Assembly (NCBI RefSeq): GCF_006519715.1
Contig: NZ_VIDT01000008.1
Location: forward strand, 1-32,739
DNA: 32,739 bases
From: Ideonella azotifigens
GTDB lineage: Bacteria > Pseudomonadota > Gammaproteobacteria > Burkholderiales > Burkholderiaceae_C
Direction of reading: 5' to 3'
The notes under the pieces are model-generated. The model was not told where the DNA came from and ran no database searches. It was given only the letters and a program-made list of their open reading frames with translations. A program made the translations under genes and the position numbers. This document shows, piece after piece, positions 20,095 to 28,712 of the stretch (its first letter is position 1; each line of letters starts with the position of its first letter).

Positions 20095-20748
20095 TCAGTA
20101 GTCGACCGGCAGCGGATCCAGGCTTCGCCACAGGTACCAGGTCGCCACCGACCGGTAGGGGGCCCAGCCCTCGCCCAGTTCGCGGGCTTCAGCTCGCGAA
20201 ACCGGCTCACCGCTGAAATAGCAGGAACTGATGCCTTTCATCAGGCCCTCGTCGTCCAGCGGCAGCACATTGGGTCGCATCAGGTAAAAGATCAGGAACA
20301 TTTCGGCCGTCCAGCGGCCAATGCCACGAATGGCGACCAATTCCTCGATGATGGCCTCGTCGTCCATCTGCCGCCAGAGCGGCACATGCACGCTGCCCTC
20401 TTCGAAATGGCGCGCCAAATCCCTCAGGTATTCTGCCTTGCGCGCCGACAGACCGACAGCCCGCAATTCCGGGACTTCCAGCGACAGCACATCCGCGGGA
20501 ACCAAAGCATGAGACGGGCCACCCACGGCACCGGCGAACTTTTCCCATACCGACTGCGCGGCCTTGACCGAGATCTGCTGGCCAACGATGGAGCGCGCCA
20601 GCGTGGTGAAGGCATCTCCGCGGCTCTCAAGGCGGGCCTCGCCGAACTGCGGGATCAGCTTCTTCATCACGCGGTCACGCTTGGCCAGGTGGCGGCAGGC
20701 TTCGTCCCAGTACTCGGGCGTCACGCCCGGGTTCGATGCATGCGGCAC
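20095..20748 (-). CDS. AlkA-type DNA-3-methyladenine glycosylase
   Basis: The 217-residue protein belongs to the helix-hairpin-helix GPD superfamily. The HhH element is LVAIRGIGRWTAEMFLIF (137-154), and the catalytic aspartate is most likely Asp166 in LPLDDEGLMKG. It lacks the N-terminal TBP-like domain of E. coli AlkA, so it is the short form typical of betaproteobacteria. It removes alkylated bases, mainly 3-methyladenine, in the first step of base excision repair. The start is GTG at 20748, one base after the cysS TGA, with AAGG inside the end of cysS as the ribosome site. The two genes are therefore translationally coupled. Confidence 0.9.
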   Translation of the reverse strand: MPHASNPGVTPEYWDEACRHLAKRDRVMKKLIPQFGEARLESRGDAFTTLARSIVGQQISVKAAQSVWEKFAGAVGGPSHALVPADVLSLEVPELRAVGLSARKAEYLRDLARHFEEGSVHVPLWRQMDDEAIIEELVAIRGIGRWTAEMFLIFYLMRPNVLPLDDEGLMKGISSCYFSGEPVSRAEARELGEGWAPYRSVATWYLWRSLDPLPVDY

Positions 20749-20749
20749 G

Positions 20750-22126
20750 TCAGGCCTTCACCCAAGTGGTGCCTTGCGGCGAATCCTTCAGCAGGATGCC
20801 GGCGGCCAGCAGTTCCTGGCGGATCTGGTCGGCGCGGGCGAAGTCCTTGGCCTGCTTGGCGGTCTGGCGCTCTTCGATGCGCAACTGGATCGTCGCGTCG
20901 TCCAGCAGGCTGCCGGCTTGCAGGAAGGTGGCGGGCGATTGCTGGAGGATGCCCAGCGTGGCTGCAAGCGCCTTCAGCTGGCCGGCGACTTCGGTCGACT
21001 TGTTGCGGTTCAGCTCGGCCGCGAGCTCGAACAGCACCGCCAGCGCGCCCGGCGTGTTGAAGTCGTCGTCCATCGCCGCATGAAAGGCCTGCACGGATGG
21101 ATTGGCCAGGTCCATCGCCACCTCAGGCACGTCAGCCACACTGGCCAGCGCTGTGTAGAGTCGGCGCAGCGCGCTGCGGGCGTCGTCCAGGTGCGCGTCG
21201 CTGTAATTGAACGGGCTGCGGTAGTGGGTGCGCAGCATGAAGAAGCGCAGCGTCTCGCCGTCGTAGTGCTTCAGCACATCGCGGATGGTGAAGAAGTTGC
21301 CGAGCGACTTCGACATCTTGACGTTGTCGACGTTCAGGAAGCCGTTGTGCATCCAGACATTGACAAACGGATGGCCCAGCGCGCCTTCGCTCTGCGCAAT
21401 CTCGTTTTCGTGGTGCGGGAACTGCAGGTCCATGCCGCCACCGTGAATGTCGAAGCGCTCACCCAGCAGCGCGCAGCTCATGGCGGAGCACTCGATGTGC
21501 CAGCCAGGCCGGCCGGGACCGAACGGCGAGTCGTACTTGGCATCGGCCGGCTCTTCAGCCTTGGCAGACTTCCACAGCACGAAGTCCAGCGGGTCCTGCT
21601 TGCCGTCGTCCACCGCCACGCGCTCGCCGGCACGCAGGTCGTCCAGCGACTTGCCGCTGAGCTTGCCGTAGCCGGGGAACTTGCGCACCGAGTAGTTCAC
21701 GTCGCCGGTGCTGGCGCGGTAGGCCAGGCCCTTTTGCTCCAGCGTACCGATCATGTCGACCATGCCTTGCACATGATCGGTGGCGCGGGGCTCGTGCGTA
21801 GGTGAGGCGACGCCAATGGCACCGATGTCGGCCCGCATCGCGGCAATCATCTCGTCGGTCAGCTGGCGGATGCTGATGTCGCGCTCCACCGCCCGTTTGA
21901 TGATCTTGTCTTCGATGTCGGTGATGTTGCGCACGTAGGTGACGCGGTAGCCGCGGGCAATCAGCCAGCGGTAGACCACGTCGAAAGCCATCATCATCCG
22001 CGCATGGCCAACATGGCATAGGTCGTAGATCGTCATGCCGCACACGTACATGCGCACATGGCCTGGCTCGATGGGGGAGAAGTCTTCGACCCGGCGGGTC
22101 AGGGTGTTATAGATGCGCAGCGTCAT
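20750..22126 (-). CDS. cysS: Cysteinyl-tRNA synthetase
   Basis: The 458-residue class I synthetase charges tRNA-Cys. The HIGH-like motif is HVGH (38-41), the KMSKS motif is at 270-274, and zinc ligands are Cys29 (YVCG), Cys213 (IECSAMS) and His238 (FPHHENE). The C-terminal anticodon-binding region is complete. I chose ATG at 22126, giving [12 protein letters not shown], which matches family N-termini. A TTG at 22144 would add six residues. Neither start has a clear Shine-Dalgarno. The gene is divergent from the exported cyclophilin and leads the leftward block through accA and tilS. Confidence 0.95.
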   Translation of the reverse strand: MTLRIYNTLTRRVEDFSPIEPGHVRMYVCGMTIYDLCHVGHARMMMAFDVVYRWLIARGYRVTYVRNITDIEDKIIKRAVERDISIRQLTDEMIAAMRADIGAIGVASPTHEPRATDHVQGMVDMIGTLEQKGLAYRASTGDVNYSVRKFPGYGKLSGKSLDDLRAGERVAVDDGKQDPLDFVLWKSAKAEEPADAKYDSPFGPGRPGWHIECSAMSCALLGERFDIHGGGMDLQFPHHENEIAQSEGALGHPFVNVWMHNGFLNVDNVKMSKSLGNFFTIRDVLKHYDGETLRFFMLRTHYRSPFNYSDAHLDDARSALRRLYTALASVADVPEVAMDLANPSVQAFHAAMDDDFNTPGALAVLFELAAELNRNKSTEVAGQLKALAATLGILQQSPATFLQAGSLLDDATIQLRIEERQTAKQAKDFARADQIRQELLAAGILLKDSPQGTTWVKA

Positions 22127-22259
22127 CGACGAAGAAAAAGGCAAGGCTTCGTGAGCAGGTTCGGCCGCGAGGCCCGGGCAAGGTCATCGCCGCGAGCGGA
22201 CCACGCCGGCCGCGAGGACAAACGGCACTCCACGAACGGCGCTTCAAAAAGGGGGTCGG

Positions 22260-22265
22260 TACAAT
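22260..22265 (+). promoter_or_regulatory. -10 element for the cyclophilin-lpxH cluster
   Basis: TACAAT lies about 28 bases before the GTG start at 22294. AAGGAG at 22281-22286 is the ribosome site. No convincing -35 hexamer is seen at normal spacing. Confidence 0.5.
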
Positions 22266-22293
22266 CGGGCGAGTATAGCGAAGGAGCTTTTAC

Positions 22294-22896
22294 GTGACCT
22301 TAACAAGCACCCGGCCCGGCCTCGCAGCGCGCCGGTCAGCCGCCTTGACCCGCTCGCTGGCGCTGGCAGCTGCGCTGGCCGTGGCAGGCATTGCGCCGGC
22401 CCTGGCAGAGACCGTCCGCCTCAGCACCACTGCTGGCGACATCGTCGTCGAACTCGACAAGGAAAAGGCGCCCAAGAGCGTGGACAACTTCATCCAATAC
22501 GTGAAGGCTGGCCACTACAACGGCACCATCTTTCACCGTGTGATCGAAAGCTTCATGATCCAGGGCGGCGGCATGACGCCGGACATGAAGGAAAAGCCGA
22601 CGCGCGCGCCGATCAAGCTGGAAAGCCAGAATGGCCTGTCCAACCTGCGCGGCACGATTGCAATGGCGCGCACCAGTGTGCCGAACTCGGCCACCTCGCA
22701 ATTTTTCATCAACGTTGTCGACAACCAGCGCCTGGACTACCAGCCCGGGCGTGACGGTTATGCGGTGTTCGGCAAGGTTGTCAGCGGCATGGACGTGGTC
22801 GACAAGATCAGGGCCGTGCCGGTCGGCGACAAGGGCGGACACGAGAACGTGCCGAACGAACCCATCCTGATCAAAAAAGCCACGTTGGAGAACTGA
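22294..22896 (+). CDS. ppiA: Exported cyclophilin peptidyl-prolyl isomerase
   Basis: The 200-residue protein has an N-terminal signal peptide (about 38 residues: RR-containing basic part, Leu/Ala core, APALA before Glu39) and a single cyclophilin domain. [14 protein letters not shown] and [11 protein letters not shown] are the conserved cyclophilin segments that include the catalytic Arg and the substrate pocket. It catalyses cis-trans isomerisation of prolyl bonds in the periplasm. It starts with GTG at 22294, seven bases after AAGGAG. The next gene, four bases on, encodes a cytosolic paralogue with the same fold. Confidence 0.93.
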   Translation: MTLTSTRPGLAARRSAALTRSLALAAALAVAGIAPALAETVRLSTTAGDIVVELDKEKAPKSVDNFIQYVKAGHYNGTIFHRVIESFMIQGGGMTPDMKEKPTRAPIKLESQNGLSNLRGTIAMARTSVPNSATSQFFINVVDNQRLDYQPGRDGYAVFGKVVSGMDVVDKIRAVPVGDKGGHENVPNEPILIKKATLEN

Positions 22897-22900
22897 AACC

Positions 22901-23404
22901 ATGACCAAGACTGTTGAACTGACCACTTCCGCCGGCGTGCTGCGCATCGAACTTGACGACGCCAAGGCGCCTGCCACCGTTGCCAATTTTCTGGCCTACG
23001 TGAACAAGGGCCACTACGACGGCACCGTGTTCCACCGCGTGATCAAGAGCTTCATGATCCAGGGCGGTGGCATGCTGGCCGACATGAGCCAGAAGCCCAC
23101 CGACGCAACGATCCAGAACGAGGCCAACAACGGCCTGAAGAACCTGAAGTACACGTTGGCCATGGCACGCACCAACGCGCCGCACTCGGCCTCGGCCCAG
23201 TTCTTCATCAACACCAAGGACAACGACTTCCTGAACTTCAGCAGCGAGTCGCCCAGCGGTTGGGGTTATGCGGTGTTCGGCAAGGTGGTTGCTGGCACCG
23301 AGGTGGTGGATGCGATCGAGAAAGTTCGCACAGGTCGCAAAGGCATGCACGACGACGTGCCGCTCGAGGCGGTGACGATCGAAAAGGCCGTCGAGATTGT
23401 CTGA
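22901..23404 (+). CDS. ppiB: Cytosolic cyclophilin peptidyl-prolyl isomerase
   Basis: The 167-residue protein is a complete single-domain cyclophilin with no signal peptide. [34 protein letters not shown] and [18 protein letters not shown] are the family landmarks. It assists protein folding in the cytoplasm. It is close in sequence to the exported paralogue just upstream and probably arose by tandem duplication. The ATG at 22901 uses GGAG located inside the end of the previous gene. The start of lpxH overlaps its stop codon by eight bases. Confidence 0.94.
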   Translation: MTKTVELTTSAGVLRIELDDAKAPATVANFLAYVNKGHYDGTVFHRVIKSFMIQGGGMLADMSQKPTDATIQNEANNGLKNLKYTLAMARTNAPHSASAQFFINTKDNDFLNFSSESPSGWGYAVFGKVVAGTEVVDAIEKVRTGRKGMHDDVPLEAVTIEKAVEIV

Positions 23405-24188
23405 CGCAGCCTTGGCCCCCAGCGCCGTGGTGGCGCCGGGCGCCTTGCGCCAGCTGCCGCCCGCCTGCCAGCGGGCGGTTTTCATCTCGGACCTGCACCT
23501 GAGCGAGTCGCTGCCGCGCACCACCGGAGCCTTCCTGCGCCTGCTGGCGCAACCGCAGGGGGACGCCTTGTTCATCCTCGGCGACCTGTTCGAAGCCTGG
23601 GTGGGCGACGACATGCTGGACCAGCCGTACGAGGCTGGTGTTGCTGCGGCCATCGCCGCCCTCGCCCGCCAGCAGCCGGTCCATGTGATGCGCGGCAACC
23701 GCGACTTCCTGCTGGGCGCGCGCTTCTTCCGCGAGACCGGCTGCGTCGAACTGCCAGACCCGGTTGCTTTCCACGGCTTTGGCCAGACGGTGTTGCTGAG
23801 CCATGGCGACGCGCTGTGCCTGGACGACAAGGCCTACCAGCAGTTCCGCGCCCAGGTGCGGCAGCCCGCGTGGCAAAGCGCCTTGCTCGCCCGGCCGTTC
23901 GCCGAGCGCATGGCGATCGCGCAGCAGATGCGAGGCGCCAGTCGTGCGCAAGCGCGCGAGCCCGAGACCTACGCGGACATAGACCCGGCCATGGCGCAGG
24001 GCTGGCTGGCAGAGGCCGGCTCGCAGTTGCTGGTGCATGGCCACACGCACCGCCCTGGCAGCGACGCGTTCGTTGGCTGGCAGCGCCATGTGCTGTGCGA
24101 CTGGGAGCTGGACCATGGCGACGCCGACCGCGGCGAGCTGATGCTGTGGGACGCGCAAGGCTGGCACCGCCGGCCCCTGCCCGCCTGA
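23397..24188 (+). CDS. lpxH: UDP-2,3-diacylglucosamine diphosphatase
   Basis: The 263-residue protein is a calcineurin-like phosphoesterase. Metal-binding motifs are SDLHLSE (Asp32, His34), [11 protein letters not shown] (Asp63), GNRDFLLG (Asn101), LSHGD and HGHTHRP. LpxH hydrolyses UDP-2,3-diacylglucosamine to lipid X, the fourth step of lipid A synthesis, at the inner face of the membrane. The start is not certain: TTG at 23397 overlaps ppiB by eight bases, and GTG at 23427 would also preserve the whole domain. The order ppiB-lpxH is common in betaproteobacteria. Confidence 0.93.
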   Translation: MSDAALAPSAVVAPGALRQLPPACQRAVFISDLHLSESLPRTTGAFLRLLAQPQGDALFILGDLFEAWVGDDMLDQPYEAGVAAAIAALARQQPVHVMRGNRDFLLGARFFRETGCVELPDPVAFHGFGQTVLLSHGDALCLDDKAYQQFRAQVRQPAWQSALLARPFAERMAIAQQMRGASRAQAREPETYADIDPAMAQGWLAEAGSQLLVHGHTHRPGSDAFVGWQRHVLCDWELDHGDADRGELMLWDAQGWHRRPLPA

Positions 24189-24205
24189 ATCGTCTCGATC
24201 TGTCG

Positions 24206-24988
24206 ATGGCCTTCCTGCAGAAGCTGCGCGACTGGCGCGAGCAGCGCGCCCTGCGGCGTTACGCGATTCCCGATGCCTTGTGGCAGGCGGTGCTGGCGCA
24301 CTACCCGTTCCTGAGCCATCGCCCGGCGGACGACCTGATCGAGCTGCGTGGGCTCGCCAGCCTGTTCCTGTCGCAAAAGGAATTCACCGGCGCCCAAGGG
24401 CTGGTGGTGGACGATGCGATGGCGGTTGCGATTGCCGCCCAGGCCTGCCTGCCGGTGCTGAAGCTGGGCCTGGCGATGTACGACGGTTTTGTCGGCATCG
24501 TCGTGCACCCGGATGAAGTGATGGCCCAGCGCGAGTTCATGGACGACGACGGCGTGGTGCATGAATACGAGGAATGGCTCAGCGGCGAAGCGATGGCTGG
24601 CGGGCCGCTGATGCTGTCATGGCCGGACGTCGAAGCGGCCGGCGAGTCCGCCGAAGAAGCCTACAACGTCGTGATCCACGAGTTCGCCCACGTGCTGGAC
24701 ATGCGCGGGGGTGAGCCCGACGGCGTGCCTTTGCCCGCAAGCGCCCAAGCCGCGCGCGAACGCTGGCTCGCAGTGTTCGATCCTGAGATGGCGCGCTTCG
24801 TCGAACGCGTTGACGCGGGCGAAACCACGCTGCTGGACCCCTATGGCGCGGAAGCGCCGGAAGAATTTTTCGCCGTGGCCGCCGAGGCGTTTTTCGTCTG
24901 CCCGCAAGCCTTCCGTGAGGAGCACCCGGCGCTGCACGAACTGTTCGTCGGGTACTTCAAGCAGGACCCGGCAGCCGCTGTGCGCTAA
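24206..24988 (+). CDS. mtfA: MtfA-like zinc-dependent peptidase
   Basis: The 260-residue protein carries the metallopeptidase motif HEFAH (His158, Glu159, His162), with the further acidic region PEEFFAVAAEAFF supplying the probable third zinc ligand. It matches MtfA (YeeI), which in E. coli binds the glucose repressor Mlc (DgsA) and has weak aminopeptidase activity. The family has wide distribution in bacteria without Mlc, so its role here may differ. The ATG at 24206 lies 17 bases after lpxH and begins the typical MAFLQKLRDWR. It ends the rightward cluster and is followed by a terminator. Confidence 0.88.
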   Translation: MAFLQKLRDWREQRALRRYAIPDALWQAVLAHYPFLSHRPADDLIELRGLASLFLSQKEFTGAQGLVVDDAMAVAIAAQACLPVLKLGLAMYDGFVGIVVHPDEVMAQREFMDDDGVVHEYEEWLSGEAMAGGPLMLSWPDVEAAGESAEEAYNVVIHEFAHVLDMRGGEPDGVPLPASAQAARERWLAVFDPEMARFVERVDAGETTLLDPYGAEAPEEFFAVAAEAFFVCPQAFREEHPALHELFVGYFKQDPAAAVR

Positions 24989-25006
24989 GCAGTGCCGCAT
25001 CAACGA

Positions 25007-25030
25007 CAAAGGCGCCCGAGGGCGCCTTTG
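25007..25030. terminator. Bidirectional intrinsic terminator between mtfA and clpA
   Basis: CAAAGGCGCC (25007-25016) pairs perfectly with GGCGCCTTTG (25021-25030) around loop CGAG. It lies 18 bases past the mtfA stop and about 40 bases past the leftward clpA stop, so it can serve both convergent units. Confidence 0.85.
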
Positions 25031-25072
25031 ATTATGTGCCTGCCGGTCTCAACCGGCCGGTATGCGCGGCCG

Positions 25073-27385
25073 TCAGACCGCAGCAGCTTCCGCACGCGGC
25101 TTGTCGCCACTCTTGCCAAGTGGCTGGATGTCCAGCTGCACCTCGCCAGCCTCGTCCACGTCCACCGCCAGGCGACCACCATCGACCAGGCGACCGAACA
25201 GCAGTTCGTCGGCCAGCGCGCGGCGGATGGTGTCCTGGATCAGGCGCTGCATCGGGCGCGCGCCCATCAGCGGATCAAAGCCCTTCTTGGCCAGGTGCTT
25301 GCGCAAGCCATCGGAGAAAGTCACTTCGACCTTCTTTTCGGCCAACTGTTGCTCCAGTTGCAGCAGGAACTTGTCGACCACACGCATCACGATCTCTTCG
25401 TCCAGCGAGCGGAAGTTGACGATAGAGTCCAAGCGGTTGCGGAACTCTGGCGTGAACAGGCGTTTGATGTCGCCCATCTCATCACCTTGCTGGCGCTGGG
25501 TCGTGAAGCCGATGGTCGCCTTGTTCATGGTCTCGGCGCCCGCGTTCGTGGTCATGATGATGATCACGTTGCGGAAGTCGGCCTTGCGCCCGTTGTTGTC
25601 GGTCAGCGTGCCGTGGTCCATGACCTGCAGCAGCACGTTGAAGACGTCCGGGTGGGCTTTCTCGATTTCATCGAGCAGCAGCACGGAATGCGGCTTCTTG
25701 GTGACGGCCTCGGTCAGCAGGCCACCCTGGTCGAAACCGACATAGCCCGGAGGCGCACCGATCAGCCGGCTCACCGCATGGCGCTCCATGTACTCGGACA
25801 TGTCAAAGCGGATCAGCTCGATGCCCAGGATGTAGGCCAGTTGCTTCGCCACTTCGGTCTTGCCCACGCCCGTGGGGCCGCTGAACAGGAAGGAGCCAAT
25901 CGGCTTGTCGGACTTGCCGAGGCCGGAGCGGGCCATCTTGATGGCAGCCGCCAGCACGTCCACCGCAGGGTCCTGGCCGAAAACCACGCTCTTCAGGTCG
26001 CGCTCCAGGCTCTTGAGCTTGCCGCGGTCATCGCTCGAAACGCTGGCCGGCGGAATGCGCGCGATCTTCGCGACGATTTCCTCGACCTCGTTGCGGGTGA
26101 TGGTCTTCTTCTGCTTGCTCTTGGGCAGGATGCGTTGTGCCGCACCGGCTTCGTCGATCACGTCGATCGCCTTGTCCGGCAGGTGGCGGTCATTGATGAA
26201 CTTGGCCGACAACTCGGCTGCGGCCTGCAGTGCACCGACCGCGTACTTCACGCTGTGGTGCTCCTCGAAGCGGGACTTCAGGCCCTTGAGGATCTCGACC
26301 GTCTGCTCCACCGTCGGCTCGACCACGTCGACCTTCTGGAAGCGACGGCTCAGCGCCGCGTCTTTCTCGAAGATGCCGCGGTATTCCTGGAAGGTGGTGG
26401 CGCCAATGCACTTCATCGCGCCGCTGGACAGCGCCGGTTTCAGCAGGTTGCTGGCGTCCAGCGTGCCGCCGGAGGCCGCACCCGCGCCGATCAGCGTGTG
26501 GATCTCGTCGATGAACAGGATGGACTTCGGGCTGTCCTTGAGCTGCTTAAGCACACCCTTCAAACGCTGCTCGAAGTCGCCGCGGTACTTGGTGCCGGCC
26601 AGCAGCGCGCCCATGTCCAGCGAATAGACGATGGCGTCCCCCAGCACCTCGGGCACCTCGCCTTGCGTGATGCGCCAGGCCAGACCCTCGGCGATGGCGG
26701 TCTTGCCCACGCCGGCTTCGCCAACCAGCAGCGGGTTGTTCTTGCGGCGGCGGCACAGCACCTGGATGACACGCTCGACCTCATGCTCGCGGCCGATCAG
26801 CGGATCGATCTTGCCGTCCTTGGCATGCTGGTTCAGGTTGGTGGTGAACTGATCCAGCGGCGAGCCTTTTCCTTCGCCACTTTCTTCCTTCTCGGCTTCG
26901 CCGCCGCCGCTGCCCTCGTTGCTGCCCTTGGCAGGCTCGGGCGGGTCGGACTTCTTGATGCCGTGGGCAATGAAGTTCACGACATCCAGGCGGGTCACGC
27001 CCTGTTGATGCAGGTAGTAGACCGCGTGCGAGTCCTTCTCGCCGAAGATGGCCACCAGCACGTTCGCGCCAGTGACTTCCTTCTTGCCGCCGCCCGTGGA
27101 CTGCACATGCATGATGGCGCGCTGGATCACACGCTGGAAGCCCAGCGTGGGTTGCGTGTCCACTTCGTCGGTGCCGCCCACGGTGGGCGTGTTTTCGCGG
27201 ATGAAAGCGACCAGGCTCTTGCGCAGGTCTTCGATGTTGGCTGCACAGGCTCGCAGCACCTCAGCAGCAGACGGGTTGTCCAACAAGGCCAGCAACAAGT
27301 GCTCTACCGTGATGAACTCGTGTCGCTGCTGGCGTGCCTCGACGAACGCCATGTGCAGGCTGACTTCCAGTTCTTGGGCAATCAT
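25073..27385 (-). CDS. clpA: ATP-dependent Clp protease ATP-binding subunit ClpA
   Basis: The 770-residue chaperone has an N-terminal Clp repeat domain (1-145), an acidic Gly/Glu/Ser-rich linker (about 145-175), AAA+ module D1 with Walker A GEAGVGKT (222-229) and module D2 with Walker A GPTGVGKT (503-510). A TIGF segment in D2 matches the loop that docks on ClpP. ClpA unfolds substrates and feeds them to ClpP. It begins at ATG 27385, whose bases overlap the clpS TGA in an ATGA junction, with GGAGG as ribosome site. ClpP itself is not in the window. The C-terminal tail after about residue 745 is short and basic-acidic, as usual. Confidence 0.97.
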   Translation of the reverse strand: MIAQELEVSLHMAFVEARQQRHEFITVEHLLLALLDNPSAAEVLRACAANIEDLRKSLVAFIRENTPTVGGTDEVDTQPTLGFQRVIQRAIMHVQSTGGGKKEVTGANVLVAIFGEKDSHAVYYLHQQGVTRLDVVNFIAHGIKKSDPPEPAKGSNEGSGGGEAEKEESGEGKGSPLDQFTTNLNQHAKDGKIDPLIGREHEVERVIQVLCRRRKNNPLLVGEAGVGKTAIAEGLAWRITQGEVPEVLGDAIVYSLDMGALLAGTKYRGDFEQRLKGVLKQLKDSPKSILFIDEIHTLIGAGAASGGTLDASNLLKPALSSGAMKCIGATTFQEYRGIFEKDAALSRRFQKVDVVEPTVEQTVEILKGLKSRFEEHHSVKYAVGALQAAAELSAKFINDRHLPDKAIDVIDEAGAAQRILPKSKQKKTITRNEVEEIVAKIARIPPASVSSDDRGKLKSLERDLKSVVFGQDPAVDVLAAAIKMARSGLGKSDKPIGSFLFSGPTGVGKTEVAKQLAYILGIELIRFDMSEYMERHAVSRLIGAPPGYVGFDQGGLLTEAVTKKPHSVLLLDEIEKAHPDVFNVLLQVMDHGTLTDNNGRKADFRNVIIIMTTNAGAETMNKATIGFTTQRQQGDEMGDIKRLFTPEFRNRLDSIVNFRSLDEEIVMRVVDKFLLQLEQQLAEKKVEVTFSDGLRKHLAKKGFDPLMGARPMQRLIQDTIRRALADELLFGRLVDGGRLAVDVDEAGEVQLDIQPLGKSGDKPRAEAAAV

Positions 27386-27741
27386 GCGGCCTCCATAATG
27401 CATTGAAGCGGGTGTCCAGAGCGTCGTGCCGCGGCGAGCACCAGCTCGACCTTGGTTGCGGCGACGTCCTTGCTGAACACGCCGCACACTGCACGCCCTT
27501 CATGATGAATCTTCAACATGATGAGGGTGGCAGCCTCAAGATCAAGCCTGAAATATTCCTGCAGCACCATCACCACGAACTCCATGGGTGTGAAATCGTC
27601 GTTGAGCAAGACCACTTGGTACATGCGCGGCGGCTTGGTGCGGGCGGCCTTTCGTTCGGCCACCACGGCCCCCTGCCCGTCTTCCGGCTTGATCACCGAA
27701 GGCGTGGATGGCAGAGGGGCAACGGGTCGTTTCGCAGGCAT
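27382..27741 (-). CDS. clpS: ClpA adaptor protein ClpS
   Basis: The 119-residue protein is the N-end-rule adaptor. Its core [24 protein letters not shown] forms the binding pocket for N-terminal Leu, Phe, Tyr and Trp, and the C-terminal half carries [20 protein letters not shown]. ClpS delivers such substrates to ClpA and blocks SsrA degradation. A long disordered, basic N-terminal extension (first 40 residues) is typical of betaproteobacteria. The ATG at 27741 is preferred; a longer frame to 27774 has no support and would start inside the promoter. clpA overlaps by four bases. Confidence 0.95.
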   Translation of the reverse strand: MPAKRPVAPLPSTPSVIKPEDGQGAVVAERKAARTKPPRMYQVVLLNDDFTPMEFVVMVLQEYFRLDLEAATLIMLKIHHEGRAVCGVFSKDVAATKVELVLAAARRSGHPLQCIMEAA

Positions 27742-27747
27742 GAATCG

Positions 27748-27753
27748 AGTATA
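27748..27753 (-). promoter_or_regulatory. -10 element of clpS-clpA, possibly leaderless
   Basis: On the minus strand TATACT is followed by six bases and the clpS ATG. The hexamer is five of six to consensus. The -35 is weak (CTGTGC). No ribosome site precedes clpS, so a leaderless transcript is plausible. Confidence 0.5.
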
Positions 27754-27903
27754 GCGAGATGACCAACACCGCACAGCCGTTAGGCAATGGTCGTCGCATC
27801 AAGACGCTGACCATTCGGTGAAAAAGCGCCGGGCCGTGCCGCATTTCGCAGCATCGGCCGCCGTCAACGCCCCCGGCGGAGCTCGGCTCATCGCTCAGCC
27901 CAT

Positions 27904-27933
27904 TTGACATCGACAAAGCCATGCCTCAAGAAT
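27904..27933 (+). promoter_or_regulatory. Promoter of the cold-shock gene
   Basis: TTGACA (27904-27909) and AAGAAT (27928-27933) are 18 bases apart. The predicted start is near 27940, giving a leader of about 35 bases before the ATG at 27975. Confidence 0.6.
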
Positions 27934-27974
27934 AGCGACCACAAGCCTGCAAAAGGCGTCAGGAGGAATTGCAA

Positions 27975-28214
27975 ATGGAAGCGGTTGGAACCGTGAAATG
28001 GTTCAACGATGCCAAGGGTTTTGGCTTCATAGAACCAGAGTTGGGTGGCGGTGATGTGTTCGCGCATTTTTCGGCCATTCAGATGGAAGGCTTTCGCACC
28101 CTGAAGCAAGGCGGACGTGTCCGTTTTGAATTGGTGCAAGGGCCCAAAGGCCAGTTGGCGCAGAACATACGGCCAGTGGACGAAGTCCCCGTGCCTCAAA
28201 CTGTGGCCAGCTGA
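27975..28214 (+). CDS. Cold-shock domain protein (CspA family)
   Basis: The 79-residue protein is one cold-shock OB-fold domain. RNP1 is KGFGFIEP and RNP2 is DVFAHFSAI. It binds single-stranded nucleic acid and may act as an RNA chaperone. It is about ten residues longer than E. coli CspA, the excess being a Pro/Val C-terminal tail ([10 protein letters not shown]). The ATG at 27975 follows a very strong AGGAGG (27961-27966) by eight bases. The divergent clpS-clpA arrangement is common in Burkholderiales. The short leader makes a CspA-type thermosensing UTR unlikely, so cold induction is unproven. Confidence 0.94.
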   Translation: MEAVGTVKWFNDAKGFGFIEPELGGGDVFAHFSAIQMEGFRTLKQGGRVRFELVQGPKGQLAQNIRPVDEVPVPQTVAS

Positions 28215-28219
28215 GCCCT

Positions 28220-28247
28220 CGAGCCGAGCGGCGGGCCGTCCGGCTCG
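28220..28247 (+). terminator. Hairpin just after the cold-shock gene
   Basis: CGAGCCG (28220-28226) and CGGCTCG (28241-28247) pair over a GC-rich 14-base loop, starting six bases after the stop codon. No T-run follows. Confidence 0.4.
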
Positions 28248-28287
28248 CCGGCTTTCCCAGGTGTCCGGTGACGGGCGCCTGCCCTGT

Positions 28288-28311
28288 CCCATACCGGCTT
28301 GCCGGTATGGG
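28288..28311 (+). terminator. Strong 10-bp hairpin downstream of the cold-shock gene
   Basis: CCCATACCGG (28288-28297) pairs perfectly with CCGGTATGGG (28302-28311) around CTTG. It has no T-run, so it may be a terminator aided by Rho, an mRNA stabiliser or part of a small RNA. Confidence 0.45.
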
Positions 28312-28362
28312 CGTGGCGCAGCTTTGCCCTGGCGTCGTTCACCAGCGGACAGCAGGCAAACG

Positions 28363-28438
28363 CATACCCAGGTTTGATTTTGGGTATGGACAACACAGGC
28401 CCTGGTATTTGACGAGATGTGTCGCCTCATCGACACAT
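28363..28438. promoter_or_regulatory. Two dyads, candidate enhancer sites
   Basis: CATACCCA (28363-28370) with TGGGTATG (28381-28388), spacer 10, and ATGTGTCG (28417-28424) with CGACACAT (28431-28438), spacer 6, are both perfect 8-bp inverted repeats. They lie about 40 to 115 bases upstream of the sigma-54-like element at 28475, in the usual range for enhancer-binding proteins. Confidence 0.4.
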
Positions 28439-28474
28439 TCAAAGGGCGGCGTCTTCGTTGTCACTTTCTGAGGC

Positions 28475-28490
28475 AGGCACACGCGTTGCC
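28475..28490 (+). promoter_or_regulatory. Sigma-54 type -24/-12 element
   Basis: AGGCACACGCGTTGCC matches the sigma-54 consensus TGGCACG-N4-TTGCW at the critical GG (28476-28477) and GC (28488-28489), which are exactly ten bases apart, and at most other positions. The predicted start is near 28501. The next gene on this strand encodes a sigma-54 activator starting at 28713. Confidence 0.5.
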
Positions 28491-28652
28491 CGGTCCTTGG
28501 CGTCGTGCAAACCACCTTCACAAGGCGGCCAGTCGCCGTAACAGCACATTGCCCGGCTAACTGATGCCCGCCCGGTTTTTATCCCGCAAAGCTTTGCGTT
28601 ACACACGTTGCTGAACCGCACATTCACGCGTATGCAAATTCGATTTCATGTC

Positions 28653-28681
28653 TTGACGCACTCGTTTTGTGCGCCTAAGGT
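28653..28681 (+). promoter_or_regulatory. Sigma-70 promoter before the enhancer-binding protein
   Basis: TTGACG (28653-28658) and TAAGGT (28676-28681) are 17 bases apart. The start near 28688 would leave a leader of about 25 bases. There is no Shine-Dalgarno before the ATG at 28713. Confidence 0.55.
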
Positions 28682-28712
28682 GGAGTTCATCTGACTTTTT
28701 TTGCACTGCAAC

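Larger units (their letters stand above)
28215..28712. other. 498-base gene-poor region rich in dyads, probable control region
   Basis: No convincing protein-coding frame is present on either strand. The stretch holds two hairpins just after the cold-shock gene, two further perfect dyads, a sigma-54-type -24/-12 element, a 14-bp palindrome CGCAAAGCTTTGCG (28585-28598) and a sigma-70 promoter just before the next gene. Individual elements are listed separately. A small RNA between about 28500 and 28650 cannot be excluded. Confidence 0.55.

Noticed and set aside
20750-22144. TTG at 22144 as the cysS start
   Set aside because: It adds six residues (MPFSSS) not typical of the family. The ATG at 22126 gives the usual MTLRIYNTL start.
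24992-27406. An 804-codon open frame opposite clpA
   Set aside because: It mirrors clpA codon bias on the other strand. The clpA frame carries both AAA+ modules, and the antisense product has no recognisable domain.
28563-28613. A 16-codon ORF (MPARFLSRKALRYTRC) downstream of the sigma-54 element
   Set aside because: There is no ribosome site, and its frame runs across the 14-bp palindrome. It is too short to support without conservation data.
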